Positions 34,237-42,455 of a stretch of DNA of 64,000 nucleotides are shown in pieces. The translations under genes were made by a program, and so were the position numbers. The notes beneath the pieces were generated by a model. The model ran no database searches. It worked only from the letters and a program-made list of their open reading frames with translations, and was not told the DNA's origin. The DNA is from Bradyrhizobium sp. AZCC 2262 (GTDB lineage Bacteria > Pseudomonadota > Alphaproteobacteria > Rhizobiales > Xanthobacteraceae): NCBI RefSeq assembly GCF_036924535.1, contig NZ_JAZHRT010000001.1, positions 2,232,001-2,296,000 of the forward strand, read 5' to 3'. Within the stretch, counting starts at the first letter, position 1; every line of letters begins with the position of its first letter.

Positions 34237-35452
34237 TGCGACCGCCGCCTTTCAGCAATTCGCCGGCGATGATCATCTTGCGAACCTCCGTGGTGCCTGC
34301 ACCGATTTCCAGCAGTTTGATCGACCGGAACAGCCGGTTGATCTCGGACTCCCAGATGTAGCCGCTGCCGCCGTGGATCTGCACGGCCTTGTCGAGCACC
34401 GCATGACAGGCCTCGGCCGCGTACATCACCGAGGCCGCGGTCAGCTTGTGGATGTCACCGCGGCCGCCGCCGCCGATTTCCAGCGATGCCGCTTCCGCCA
34501 GCGTGCGGTAGGTGAAGGTTCGCATCGTTTCGACCTGGACATACATATCGGCGAGCATCGACTGCACCATCTGGAACGATCCGATAGGCTTGCCGAATTG
34601 CTGGCGGGTTTGCGCGTAGTCGATGGAAAGTTGCAGCGCCCGCTCTGAAATGCCGAGGCACAGAGGCGAGATCATCGCGCGTTCGAGGTCCAGTCCGCTC
34701 ATCACGATGGATACGCCGCTGTTTTCGTTCCCGACGAGATTTTCGGCGGGCACCCGGCAATCCTCGAAGACGAGTTCGGCGGTCTGGCTGCCCCGATAGC
34801 CCATCTTGGTCAGCTTCTGGGCGACTTTGAAGCCGGGAAAATCCTTCTCGATGATGAAGGCGGAAATGCCATGCGCGCCTTTGCCGCGGTCGGTCTTGGC
34901 GTAGACGAGGAGGACGTCGGCAACAGGTCCGTTCGTAATGTAGATCTTGCTGCCATTTAGGACGTAGTGATCGCCATCTCTGCGCGCGGTGGTCCGCATC
35001 GATCCCAGGGCATCGGAACCCGCGCCAGGCTCCGTGAGGCCCAGTGCGCCGATCGTGCGGCCGGCGCAGAGATCCGGCAGATACTTGCGGCGCTGCTGCT
35101 CGTTGCCGTTGCGATAGATGTTGTTGGCGCACAAATTGTCGTGCGCCACCCAGGACAGCGCCATGGCATGGTTCCAGCGGGCGAAGCCTTGCAGCACAAG
35201 GCCTGCGGCCAGGAGGTCCTGGCCGGACCCGCCGTACTCCTCGGGAATGGTGACGCCGAAGAAGCCATTGTCGCCGATCTTGGGAAACGCCGTTTCCGGC
35301 CACCACTCGTCCCGGTCCATTCGCTCGCAGAGCGGATAAAGCTCCTTATGGGCGAAGCGGTCAGCCTGATCGAGGATTGTCTGCTGCTGCTCGTCAAGAC
35401 CGAACGTGGATATGCGATTGTCGCCGCTCGATCCAGCATGACCTGTGCTCAT
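34226..35452 (-). CDS. Acyl-CoA dehydrogenase, isovaleryl/citronellyl-type
   Basis: 408 residues. FAD/substrate motifs GLTEPGAGSDALG and YITNGPVAD are present. The catalytic Glu is in the isovaleryl-CoA dehydrogenase position (GLDLERAMISPL), and the C-terminal motif is IGAGTTEVRKM, where medium-chain enzymes have YEGTSQ. The enzyme introduces a 2,3 double bond into a 3-methyl-branched acyl-CoA, the step before a methylcrotonyl- or geranyl-type carboxylase. The ATG at 35452 has a purine-rich GGAAAGAGAG before it. First gene of the leftward operon, divergent from the TetR gene. Confidence 0.9.
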   Translation of the reverse strand: MSTGHAGSSGDNRISTFGLDEQQQTILDQADRFAHKELYPLCERMDRDEWWPETAFPKIGDNGFFGVTIPEEYGGSGQDLLAAGLVLQGFARWNHAMALSWVAHDNLCANNIYRNGNEQQRRKYLPDLCAGRTIGALGLTEPGAGSDALGSMRTTARRDGDHYVLNGSKIYITNGPVADVLLVYAKTDRGKGAHGISAFIIEKDFPGFKVAQKLTKMGYRGSQTAELVFEDCRVPAENLVGNENSGVSIVMSGLDLERAMISPLCLGISERALQLSIDYAQTRQQFGKPIGSFQMVQSMLADMYVQVETMRTFTYRTLAEAASLEIGGGGRGDIHKLTAASVMYAAEACHAVLDKAVQIHGGSGYIWESEINRLFRSIKLLEIGAGTTEVRKMIIAGELLKGGGRNVA

Positions 35453-35498
35453 GCGCGCTCTCTTTCCGCCCTGGTGCCGGCCGTGCGATCGCGGCTCA

Positions 35499-35517
35499 TA
35501 ATGAATATCATTCATTA
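35499..35517. promoter_or_regulatory. Inverted-repeat operator A for the TetR regulator
   Basis: TAATGAAT-ATC-ATTCATTA is a perfect 8-bp inverted repeat with a 3-base spacer. On the minus strand it overlaps TATAAT of a possible promoter for the dehydrogenase operon; TTGACA lies upstream, but the spacer is only 14 bases. A second site with the same core is at 35618-35633. Confidence 0.7.
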
Positions 35518-35617
35518 TACGAAGGCGAGCTTCTGTCAATCGCGCTGTTGTCGCACCGGTGGATATTGCAGTGCGATGATTTCCGCCGGAACCACGCTCG
35601 GCGTTGACAAGCACAAG

Positions 35618-35633
35618 ATGAATGATATTCAAT
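35618..35633. promoter_or_regulatory. Inverted-repeat operator B and tetR promoter
   Basis: ATGAATGATATTCAAT repeats the core of operator A in the opposite orientation, with one imperfect end. TTGACA at 35604-35609 on the plus strand places the site near the expected -10 of the tetR promoter, which suits autorepression. Confidence 0.65.
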
Positions 35634-35696
35634 ATGCGGATTGGGTGCGCCGGTGTGCGACCTGAAACGCATTCGCGACAACATCTGGGTGCAGAC

Positions 35697-36299
35697 ATGC
35701 CAGCGATAAGCCCGCAGCGAATGCAGGATCGTTACGATGCGATCGTTGAAGCCGCCAAGAGCGCTTTTTCCGAAAAGGGATACGAGGCAACTTCGATCGC
35801 CGATATTGCACGCACGGCGCAGATTTCCGATGGTCTCGTCTATCGTTATTTCCGCAACAAGCGGGAATTGCTGTATGAGGTGCTCAAAAAATTCTACGAG
35901 CGGATCCTTCTTGATCTCGAAACCCAGGCCTTCAGGCACGACGCGTTTACCGCGCGGCTCGAAGCCCTCATTCGCAGGCATCTGCAGGTCTTTGTGGCGG
36001 ACACCGATCTGTGTCGTCTGTTTATTTCTGAGGTAAGGACCGCAAGCGACTACGAGGGCTCTTCGATCCAGGAGTTGAACAGGCAGTACACTTCCGTACT
36101 CATTCGCATCGTCAGGGATGCGGTGAAGGCGGGTGAGGTGCGGCCAGACGTGAACCCCAAGCTTCTGCGCGACGTGCTCTTTGGCGCGATCGAGCATCTG
36201 GCCTGGCGTCATGTCAATGGCAAGGGCCAGCTTCGAGTTACGCAAACCGCTCGTGACCTCACACTCATGCTGACCTCCGGCATTTGTGGTGTCCGGTGA
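35697..36299 (+). CDS. TetR-family repressor of the acyl-CoA locus
   Basis: 200 residues. The N-terminal HTH has TSIADIARTAQISDGLVYRYF then RNKRELLYEVL, and the C-terminal ligand domain is of the TetR_C type seen in fatty-acyl and terpene-CoA regulators. ATG at 35697 was chosen because it starts just before the conserved helix; a longer reading runs through operator B. The stop overlaps the GTG start of the biotin carboxylase gene (GTGA), so regulator and carboxylase form one transcript. Position and paired operators resemble AtuR. Confidence 0.83.
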   Translation: MPAISPQRMQDRYDAIVEAAKSAFSEKGYEATSIADIARTAQISDGLVYRYFRNKRELLYEVLKKFYERILLDLETQAFRHDAFTARLEALIRRHLQVFVADTDLCRLFISEVRTASDYEGSSIQELNRQYTSVLIRIVRDAVKAGEVRPDVNPKLLRDVLFGAIEHLAWRHVNGKGQLRVTQTARDLTLMLTSGICGVR

Positions 36300-37780
36300 T
36301 CGGTCGTTTTTCGTTCGGTCTGGTTCTCGTCGCCAATCGCGGCGAAATCGCCGTTCGCATCATCCGGACAGTGCAGAAGCTCGGATTGCAGAGTGCGGTC
36401 GTCTATCATGAGGTCGATGCTCGGTCCCTCGCGGTGACGCTCGCGGATCACGCGATCAATATATCCGGAAAAACCCCTGTTTCGTCCTATCTGGATGCCG
36501 ACCAGATCATCGCCGCTGCCTTGTCAGTTGGTGCCGGTGCGATTCACCCCGGCTATGGCTTTCTCTCCGAGAATGCGGGCTTTGCCCGCGCGGTCGGAGC
36601 CGCTGGACTTGTTTTTGTCGGCCCGTCTGCCAGCGCGATCGAGTTGATGGGAGACAAGATCCGGGCGCGCAATTTTGTTGCGCGCAGCGGATTTCCAGTG
36701 GCGCCATCTGCTATCGAGGAGGATGATCCCGGCACCTTTCTTGACCGCGCGCGCGCGGTCGGTGCGCCTCTTCTCGTCAAGCCATCGGCAGGAGGAGGCG
36801 GCAAGGGTATGCGCATTGTTCGCGATCTCGCCGAGCTCGACGATGCGGTGGCGCAGGCGCGGGGCGAAGGGCTGCGCTATTTCGGCGATGGCCGATTGTA
36901 TGCCGAGCGGTTCGTCGAAAGACCAAGACATATCGAGGTTCAGGTTCTCGGCGATTCCTTCGGCAATGTGGTGCACCTGCACGAACGGGAATGTTCGGTG
37001 CAGCGGCGTTTCCAGAAGATCATAGAAGAAACGCCGTCGCCGGCGCTCTCGGCCGACCTCCGCAAGACCATCTGCGAGACAGCCGCGGGCATTGCGCGGG
37101 CAGCCGGGTACAGGAATGCCGGAACCGTGGAGTTTATCTACGGGCAAGGCGAGTTCTATTTTCTCGAAATGAACACGCGGCTGCAGGTTGAACATCCTGT
37201 GACCGAGATGACGACCGAATTGGACTTGGTCGAGCAGCAGCTAGTCGTTGCGGCCGGCCATCCGCTCGCCTTCAAACAGGAAGATGTGCGGGCCAGCGGC
37301 CATGCCATCGAAGCCCGGCTTTACGCGGAGGCGCCTGAGCGTGACTTTGCGCCGACGACGGGCAAGGTGTTGGCGCTCGCATATCCGCAAGGTGAGGGGG
37401 TCCGCGTCGATAGCGGCATCGCCAAGGGACAGCTTGTTACGACCTCATTCGATCCGATGCTGGCAAAGATCATCGTCCATGCGTCGACCCGAAGCGAGGC
37501 GATCGCGCGCGCAAGCCGGGCCATCGAGGATTTCGTCCTGCTGGGATGCGAGACCAATGCTGCTTTCCTCGGACGCATCCTGGGCGATGAAGGCTTTAAG
37601 GCCGGCGAGGTCCACACCGGTTATCTCGACGAACACCCGGGCATCGCCAAGGGGGCTGCGCCTGACGAGGGTATCCAAATGCGGTTGTTGGCGGCGACGG
37701 CGCTGCTGACCAGACCGGTGCGTGACGCGGCGCATGCCGTACCCGCCCTGCATGCTTCCATCGGAAGCTGGAGAAACTGA
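36296..37780 (+). CDS. Biotin carboxylase subunit of an acyl-CoA carboxylase
   Basis: 494 residues. ATP-grasp enzyme with LVANRGEIAVRIIRT at the N-terminus, the Gly-rich ATP loop KPSAGGGGKGM, and EMNTRLQVEHPVTE in the active site. It carboxylates the biotin of the carrier protein encoded next. GTG at 36296 overlaps the tetR stop codon. It ends right where the carrier protein starts (1-base gap); together they equal the usual length of a fused methylcrotonyl/geranyl-CoA carboxylase alpha subunit, so the gene may be split by a single-base change. Confidence 0.9.
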   Translation: MIGRFSFGLVLVANRGEIAVRIIRTVQKLGLQSAVVYHEVDARSLAVTLADHAINISGKTPVSSYLDADQIIAAALSVGAGAIHPGYGFLSENAGFARAVGAAGLVFVGPSASAIELMGDKIRARNFVARSGFPVAPSAIEEDDPGTFLDRARAVGAPLLVKPSAGGGGKGMRIVRDLAELDDAVAQARGEGLRYFGDGRLYAERFVERPRHIEVQVLGDSFGNVVHLHERECSVQRRFQKIIEETPSPALSADLRKTICETAAGIARAAGYRNAGTVEFIYGQGEFYFLEMNTRLQVEHPVTEMTTELDLVEQQLVVAAGHPLAFKQEDVRASGHAIEARLYAEAPERDFAPTTGKVLALAYPQGEGVRVDSGIAKGQLVTTSFDPMLAKIIVHASTRSEAIARASRAIEDFVLLGCETNAAFLGRILGDEGFKAGEVHTGYLDEHPGIAKGAAPDEGIQMRLLAATALLTRPVRDAAHAVPALHASIGSWRN

Positions 37781-37781
37781 C

Positions 37782-38285
37782 GTGCATCACACCTTCGACA
37801 TTGGTGGGGAACCTCACGCGATCTGGCTTTCGCGCTCGCCGGAGGGATATCGCCTGGCGCTTGCTGAGGGAGGAAGTGCGGCTGTCTCGCTCGCCCAAAC
37901 CCGAGGTGGCGAGGGACGTCTGACCGTTGACGGCAGCAGCGAACCGATCGCTTACGTGGTCGAAGGGGATACGGTTCACATACATCTTCGCGGCAGGTCG
38001 TATGCCGTGCGTTATGTTGATCCGCTGGTTGCCCTCGCGGTTGAGGCGGACACCGCCGGACACCATATTGCCCGAGCCCCGATGCCCGGCGTCGTGGTGT
38101 CGGTGAGGGCGGTTGTTGGCGAACGGGTGGCGGCGGGCGCCGTGGTAGCCGTTATCGAGAGCATGAAGCTCGAAACGACGATCCGCGCAGCGCAAGACGG
38201 CATCGTTGAGAAAATTCATGTCAGGGCAGGGGAGAGTTTTGATCGTGATGCGGCCTTGGTGACGCTTTCCCGGGAGGATAGTTGA
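37782..38285 (+). CDS. Biotin carboxyl carrier protein domain
   Basis: 167 residues. The C-terminal biotinyl domain begins around ARAPMPGVVVSV, with biotin acceptor Lys129 in VIESMKLE (AMKM is commoner). The N-terminal 85 residues resemble the BT linker domain of fused alpha subunits rather than a free BCCP. The GTG at 37782 has GGAG about nine bases upstream, so independent translation is possible. It is out of frame with the biotin carboxylase by one base. Confidence 0.85.
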   Translation: MHHTFDIGGEPHAIWLSRSPEGYRLALAEGGSAAVSLAQTRGGEGRLTVDGSSEPIAYVVEGDTVHIHLRGRSYAVRYVDPLVALAVEADTAGHHIARAPMPGVVVSVRAVVGERVAAGAVVAVIESMKLETTIRAAQDGIVEKIHVRAGESFDRDAALVTLSREDS

Positions 38286-38286
38286 A

Positions 38287-39894
38287 ATGCAGCGCGTCAG
38301 CTCCCTGATCGACACGCGCGACGATGATTACCGCGCCAACGACATGCACAACCGGCGTCTCGCCTCCGAGCTGAAGGAACGCCAGAAAGTCGCGCGCCAC
38401 GTTCGGCCCGAACGTGACAGGGAACGGCTTCGCCGTCAGAACAAGATGTTCGTCCGCGACCGTATCGAAGCCTTACTCGACCAGGGAACGCCGTTCCTGG
38501 AGCTTTCGACGCTGGCAGGTAACATGGCCTATGACGGCGAGGTTCCGGGCGCGGCCCAGGTGACGGGAATCGGCATCGTATCCGGCAAGGAAGTCATCGT
38601 TCACGCCGACGACGCGAGCGTCAAGGGCGGGGCGTGGTATCCGCTGTCGGTCAAGAAAATCGTGCGCGCGCTCGATATTGCGATCGAAAACCATCTTCCG
38701 GTCGTTCATCTCTGCGACAGCGCCGGCGGCTTTCTGCCGCTGCAGGCCGAATTCTTCGCAGACCGCTATTTCGCCGGACGCATCTTCCGCAACCAGTCCA
38801 TCCTGTCGAAGATGGGCGTGCCCCAGGTCGCCGTGGTGATGGGTCATTGCACCGCCGGTGGCGCCTACATTCCCGCGCTCAGTGACTACAACGTCATTGT
38901 TCGTGGCACCGGAGCGATCTTTCTCGGAGGCCCGCCGCTTGTGAAAGCGGCGACCGGCGAGGAAGTGACCGTCGAGGAACTGGGCGGCGCCGACATGCAT
39001 ACCAGCGTATCGGGAACCGGAGACTATGCGGCATCCTCCGAGCTGCATGCGATCGCGATCGCCCGGGATATTGTCGAACGGTTTCGACGGCCTGAAAAGG
39101 CAGGCGTCGACTGGATCGAGCCGGAGCCGCCGGCGTATGATCCGGAACAACTCTACGGCATTATCCCCCGGGATCCCCGGGTGCAGTTTGATATGCGCGA
39201 GGTGATCGCGCGCATGGTGGATGGCAGCCGCTTTCACGAATACCAGCCGCGCTACGGTCAATCGCTGATCTGCGGCTTCTCCCGCGTGCATGGCTATCAG
39301 ATTGGAATACTCGCCAACAACGGCGTGCTGTTCAACGACAGCTCGCTGAAAGGCGCGCATTTCATCCAGCTCTGCGACAAGAACCGGACGCCGCTACTGT
39401 TTCTGCAGAACATCACCGGCTTCATGGTCGGACGCGAGTACGAGCGGCGCGGTATCACCAAGGACGGCGCAAAGCTGATTATGGCAGTGGCCGGTGCGTC
39501 CGTTCCGAAATTTACGGTGGTCTGCAACGGATCTTACGGCGCTGGAACCTACGGCATGTCGGGACGTGCCTTCGACCCGCGGTTCATGTTTTCCTGGCCT
39601 CAGTCCCAGGTTTCGGTGATGGGCGCTGAGCAGGCGGCCGGTGTCCTGACCGATGTGAAACTGCGGCAGCTCGCCCGCAGCGGCCTGCAATTGTCCGAAC
39701 AGGAGACCTCGGCCATTCGCGATCCGGTTCTGGAAGACTATCGGCGCCAATCGAGCGCCTATTACGCCACATCGGAAATCTGGGACGACGGCATCCTTGA
39801 TCCCGTCGACACCCGCAATGCCATCGGCATCTCGCTGAGCGCAGCTCTCAACGCGCCGATTGCCTCGCCACACTACGGTGTGTTCCGAATGTAG
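38287..39894 (+). CDS. Acyl-CoA carboxylase carboxyltransferase (beta) subunit
   Basis: 535 residues, the length of methylcrotonyl-CoA and geranyl-CoA carboxylase beta subunits. The N-terminal carboxyltransferase half has VKGGAWYPLSVKK, CDSAGGFLPLQ and GHCTAGGAYIPALSD. The C-terminal half has NITGFMVGREYE, then GSYGAGTYGMSGRAF and MGAEQAAGVL. It transfers the carboxyl group from biotin to a 3-methyl-enoyl-CoA. Begins two bases after the carrier protein stop. With the isovaleryl-type dehydrogenase it points to leucine/isovalerate or acyclic terpene degradation; the hydratase and lyase of either pathway are not in the window. Confidence 0.92.
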   Translation: MQRVSSLIDTRDDDYRANDMHNRRLASELKERQKVARHVRPERDRERLRRQNKMFVRDRIEALLDQGTPFLELSTLAGNMAYDGEVPGAAQVTGIGIVSGKEVIVHADDASVKGGAWYPLSVKKIVRALDIAIENHLPVVHLCDSAGGFLPLQAEFFADRYFAGRIFRNQSILSKMGVPQVAVVMGHCTAGGAYIPALSDYNVIVRGTGAIFLGGPPLVKAATGEEVTVEELGGADMHTSVSGTGDYAASSELHAIAIARDIVERFRRPEKAGVDWIEPEPPAYDPEQLYGIIPRDPRVQFDMREVIARMVDGSRFHEYQPRYGQSLICGFSRVHGYQIGILANNGVLFNDSSLKGAHFIQLCDKNRTPLLFLQNITGFMVGREYERRGITKDGAKLIMAVAGASVPKFTVVCNGSYGAGTYGMSGRAFDPRFMFSWPQSQVSVMGAEQAAGVLTDVKLRQLARSGLQLSEQETSAIRDPVLEDYRRQSSAYYATSEIWDDGILDPVDTRNAIGISLSAALNAPIASPHYGVFRM

Positions 39895-39978
39895 GATGAA
39901 GGATTCACTCGATGGTCGATTAGCCCGATAAGCGCGCCGCTTATAACGACTCAGCAGTCCGGATTTCCGCGAACCAAA

Positions 39979-40019
39979 TTCCTGACCGGCCGCTCCTGGC
40001 GCAAAGCAGCCGTTATGCG
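39979..40019 (+). repeat. Palindromic dispersed repeat, copy 6
   Basis: TTCCTGACCGGCCGCTCCTG then GCGCAAAGCAGCCGTTATGC. The right arm has one change (AGCAGCC). Located downstream of the carboxyltransferase gene. Confidence 0.65.
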
Positions 40020-40035
40020 CAAACAGTATCTCGCG

Positions 40036-40067
40036 ACTGATAAGGAATAAGTAGAGAGCTTATCAGT
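40036..40067. terminator. Stem-loop downstream of the carboxylase operon
   Basis: ACTGATAAG (40036-40044) pairs perfectly with CTTATCAGT (40059-40067) around a 14-base loop. No T-run, so terminator function is uncertain. Confidence 0.35.
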
Positions 40068-40279
40068 TCGGAATCAGGCTAGGGGAAGGGGCCCTTAGGC
40101 GTTCACAGTGGGAAGCCACGCGCGCTTCAAATCTACAAATGCCTTATGTCTAGCAGATTACACTAGGTCGTCCCCAAGCACCCCCCCAAGGTTTGAGGTT
40201 CGACACCATTTTGGCTGGAAAATCTTTGGTCCTTCTTCGCGATTGATACATCTAACGCTGTGTGGCTCCTCCCGCCGTA

Positions 40280-41065
40280 CGCAAGTTCTCTTACTCTGCG
40301 ATGGCCGAAACTTCGATCGGAGCGTTGCGAGCCCTAGGCACCGGCAAAGCGCGGCTCTACTTTGCTCCTGACTTGGATCGGCTTTCTAATCGTTTGTTCA
40401 ACCCAGAGTGATCGCAGCGGTCGAGGTCGTAGCCGGCAGCGTGCAGCAACGCGGTACTGCATGCGCTCAGCCAGTACAGCAATGCAGTACTGGATCGAGG
40501 AGGAATCGACGAAGGCAAATTACATGCAGAAGCCAGAATTGGTTCAACTAGTTGAAAAGAAAGGAAAACGCGTTAGTTCGATCGCTCGGATTATTTGTCG
40601 GCCCAATAATCGGTTGGACGGACTCAAACTACAAAGATAAATGAAAACAATATGTTAGATAGACGTTTTTCTGTAGCCCCGTTGATGGATCGGACCGGGA
40701 CATCTCAAAAAGCGAAGTACAATCAGCTCTTAAGCGCGGTCCCGATCGGCTGTGCAGTACCAAATGCAGTACCGATCTGGTTTTGAGGCGTGCGCAGGCG
40801 ATTGATGTCGCAATTTGGTGTGCATTGGGCCACTCGCGCGTAGCGCAGCGTACTACGCAAGTCTGCGCGATTTTGCTCCTTCGAACGAGCGGCGTTCTGT
40901 CTCGTTGATCGAGGTGTTGGAGGCTGCGAATATCGCGCCCGTCGTTGTCGCCGCTCGCTGCTTGGGCTCAGCCGAATTTGAACAGCTCAGCAGCCGTTCT
41001 CTACGGCCCTTCGTCTCGACAAAAATGATCGAGGCCAATCCTCGCTTGAGAGCTCAATCCGCGGA
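40280..41065 (+). repeat. Long direct repeat, right copy (DR2)
   Basis: Counterpart of 4670-5400, same orientation. The most similar part is 40754 to about 40890. It carries the same GGTACTGC/GCAGTACC iterations near 40447, 40475 and 40754. It is followed by repeat copy 7 and the decayed integrase tail, which are not found after DR1. No gene is supported within it. Confidence 0.7.
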
Positions 41066-41110
41066 ATGAAGGTTTATGGAACGACAGCTCTTGACGCCAA
41101 GCGGACAATC
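41066..41110 (+). repeat. Palindromic dispersed repeat, copy 7
   Basis: GAAGGTTTATGGAACGACAG then CTCTTGACGCCAAGCGGAC, a strongly degraded member recognised by TATGGAACG and AAGCGGAC. Confidence 0.5.
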
Positions 41111-41189
41111 GGTCCAACGCCTCTGTCGTCTAAATGCCATTTCCGGAATCATCCCAACGTGCTCATCAAATCTGCTGCAGTCCTGATAT

Positions 41190-41295
41190 CTGCAGACCGC
41201 CTACGCATTGGACCGCGATTCACGAAAGCTGCCTTGGCCCGCTTCCTGAAGAGGGCTTCGGGTGGTGACCAGGAGGAGGCCGAAGAGAGTGCGGC
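41190..41295 (+). pseudogene. Tyrosine integrase, C-terminal remnant
   Basis: This stretch matches the last ~35 codons of the intact integrase at 53455-54813 (compare 54700-54800): TACGCATTGGACCGCGATTC, then ARFLKRASGGDQEEAEE against ARFLKRASGSDQEVAEE. A single-base loss within the AAAG-GCTG part shifts the frame. The rest of the gene is gone. It shows that a related element once ended here, beside DR2. Confidence 0.75.
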
Positions 41296-41450
41296 CTGGC
41301 GGCTTAGGTCCTACACCAGGCCTGTCGCGGCGCCTCCCAAGGAGCTTTGTCCGGTACCTCAGGTTTACGTTTCTCGCGGTGGGCCTTCGAAGTTACCGAA
41401 GGTTCATAGAGGTTGACATGGTTGGATAGCGAGCGTACCACTGGGACGAT

Positions 41451-41467
41451 CTATCGATAGATAGACC
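41451..41467 (+). promoter_or_regulatory. TetR operator a (CTATCGATAG)
   Basis: CTATCGATAGATAGACC, upstream of the PEP-mutase-like gene. TTGACA at 41413-41418 with TACCAC 17 bases on is a plausible promoter placing the operator near the transcription start. The core is exactly shared with four other sites in the next 11 kb. Confidence 0.75.
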
Positions 41468-41492
41468 ATGCCGCTCAGTGACGCGTGGCAGC

Positions 41493-41537
41493 CGACCGTG
41501 ACCCCGCTGCTCAATGCTGCGCGGCGGGTCACGGTCG
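41493..41537 (+). other. Leader hairpin of the PEP-mutase-like gene
   Basis: CGACCGTGACCC (41493-41504) is fully complementary to GGGTCACGGTCG (41526-41537) around a 21-base loop. It lies in the presumed 5' untranslated leader between the operator and the start codon at 41621. It may act as an RNA control element or protect the transcript; no T-run follows. Confidence 0.5.
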
Positions 41538-41620
41538 CCGGCAGTGTGTGCAAGCAAGTCTTCGACTCCAAGTCTGTCTGCGATTTCACCATTGAGCAAT
41601 CTCAGAACGGGAGGATGACA

Positions 41621-42367
41621 GTGAGCCAGACCAAGAAAGCTAAACAATTCGCCGCCCTTCACGTTAAAGGGACGCCCTTGATACTTTACAACGCGTGGGA
41701 TGCAGGCAGTGCGAAAACGATCGTCGATGCCGGCGCGACGGCGATCGCGACCAGCAGTTGGTCTGTCGCCAGTGCGCAGGGATATGAGGACGGCGAGGAC
41801 CTTCCGCTTCCTCTTGCCGAACAGATCGTCGAGCGGATCGCGGCGGCAGTTGACGTGCCTGTGACCGTGGACTTCGAAGGCGGCTATAGCGACGATGATC
41901 GCAAGCTGGCCTCGAACATTTCCAAGCTTCTCGATCTTGGAATCATCGGTATCAATTTCGAGGACCGCGTGGTCAAGGGCAGAGGACTCTACGACATTGA
42001 TCGACAGGCGAAACGGATCGCAGCGATTCGCCATGCTGCCGAGCGGAAGGGCGTTCCTCTCTTCATCAACGCACGAACCGACGTGTTCCTCGGTAACAGC
42101 GGCGATGTCGACGAGGCCCTGAAAAGAGCGAAGGCATACGCGTCGGCCGGCGCGTCCGGCTTCTTCATTCCCGGGCTGACCGAGGCCGACCATATCCGTC
42201 GGATTGCTGAGGAAGCGACGCTGCCGGTCAACGTCATGGTCATGGAAGGCGTCCCGTCGAACGACAAACTCGCGAAACTGGGCGTTGCCCGCGTGAGCTA
42301 CGGGCCGATTCCGTACATCGAGACGATGGAGGCTCTCCAGAAGAAGGCGAGCAAGCTCTTTTCGTAA
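41621..42367 (+). CDS. Isocitrate lyase/phosphoenolpyruvate mutase family protein
   Basis: 248 residues, TIM-barrel of the PEPM/ICL superfamily. N-terminal LILYNAWDAGSAK, metal-site region VTVDFEGGYS (DLEAGY in many members), GINFEDRV and FINARTDVFL are visible. The superfamily makes or breaks C-C or C-P bonds next to a carboxylate; this oxaloacetate-hydrolase/2-methylisocitrate-lyase-like branch has many members of unknown substrate. The GTG at 41621 is preferred, with GGGAGG at 41609-41614 at normal spacing; the ATG at 41615 abuts the ribosome site and one at 41468 would place the leader hairpin in the coding part. Under operator a. Confidence 0.85.
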   Translation: MSQTKKAKQFAALHVKGTPLILYNAWDAGSAKTIVDAGATAIATSSWSVASAQGYEDGEDLPLPLAEQIVERIAAAVDVPVTVDFEGGYSDDDRKLASNISKLLDLGIIGINFEDRVVKGRGLYDIDRQAKRIAAIRHAAERKGVPLFINARTDVFLGNSGDVDEALKRAKAYASAGASGFFIPGLTEADHIRRIAEEATLPVNVMVMEGVPSNDKLAKLGVARVSYGPIPYIETMEALQKKASKLFS

Positions 42368-42455
42368 TCTGCCCGCGACGCCTGGAGGACGGCCAGCTGG
42401 CGAACGCCGGATTAGGAAAATCACCTCAACGAATGAGCATCCGAAGGAAGATCCC

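Larger units (their letters stand above)
39895..40279. other. Non-coding region after the carboxylase operon
   Basis: No supported gene. It contains palindromic repeat copy 6 (39979-40019) and a hairpin at 40036-40067, then an unassigned stretch with a run of seven C near 40181-40188 leading into the long direct repeat DR2. Confidence 0.5.

Noticed and set aside
36284..36295. TTG start for the biotin carboxylase four codons upstream.
   Set aside because: The GTG at 36296 gives a normal GTGA overlap with the tetR stop and begins nearer to the conserved ANRGEIA motif.
40140..40280. A third tRNA-derived att core left of DR2.
   Set aside because: A short GAGGTTCGACACC was seen, but the rest does not match the tRNA-Arg core.
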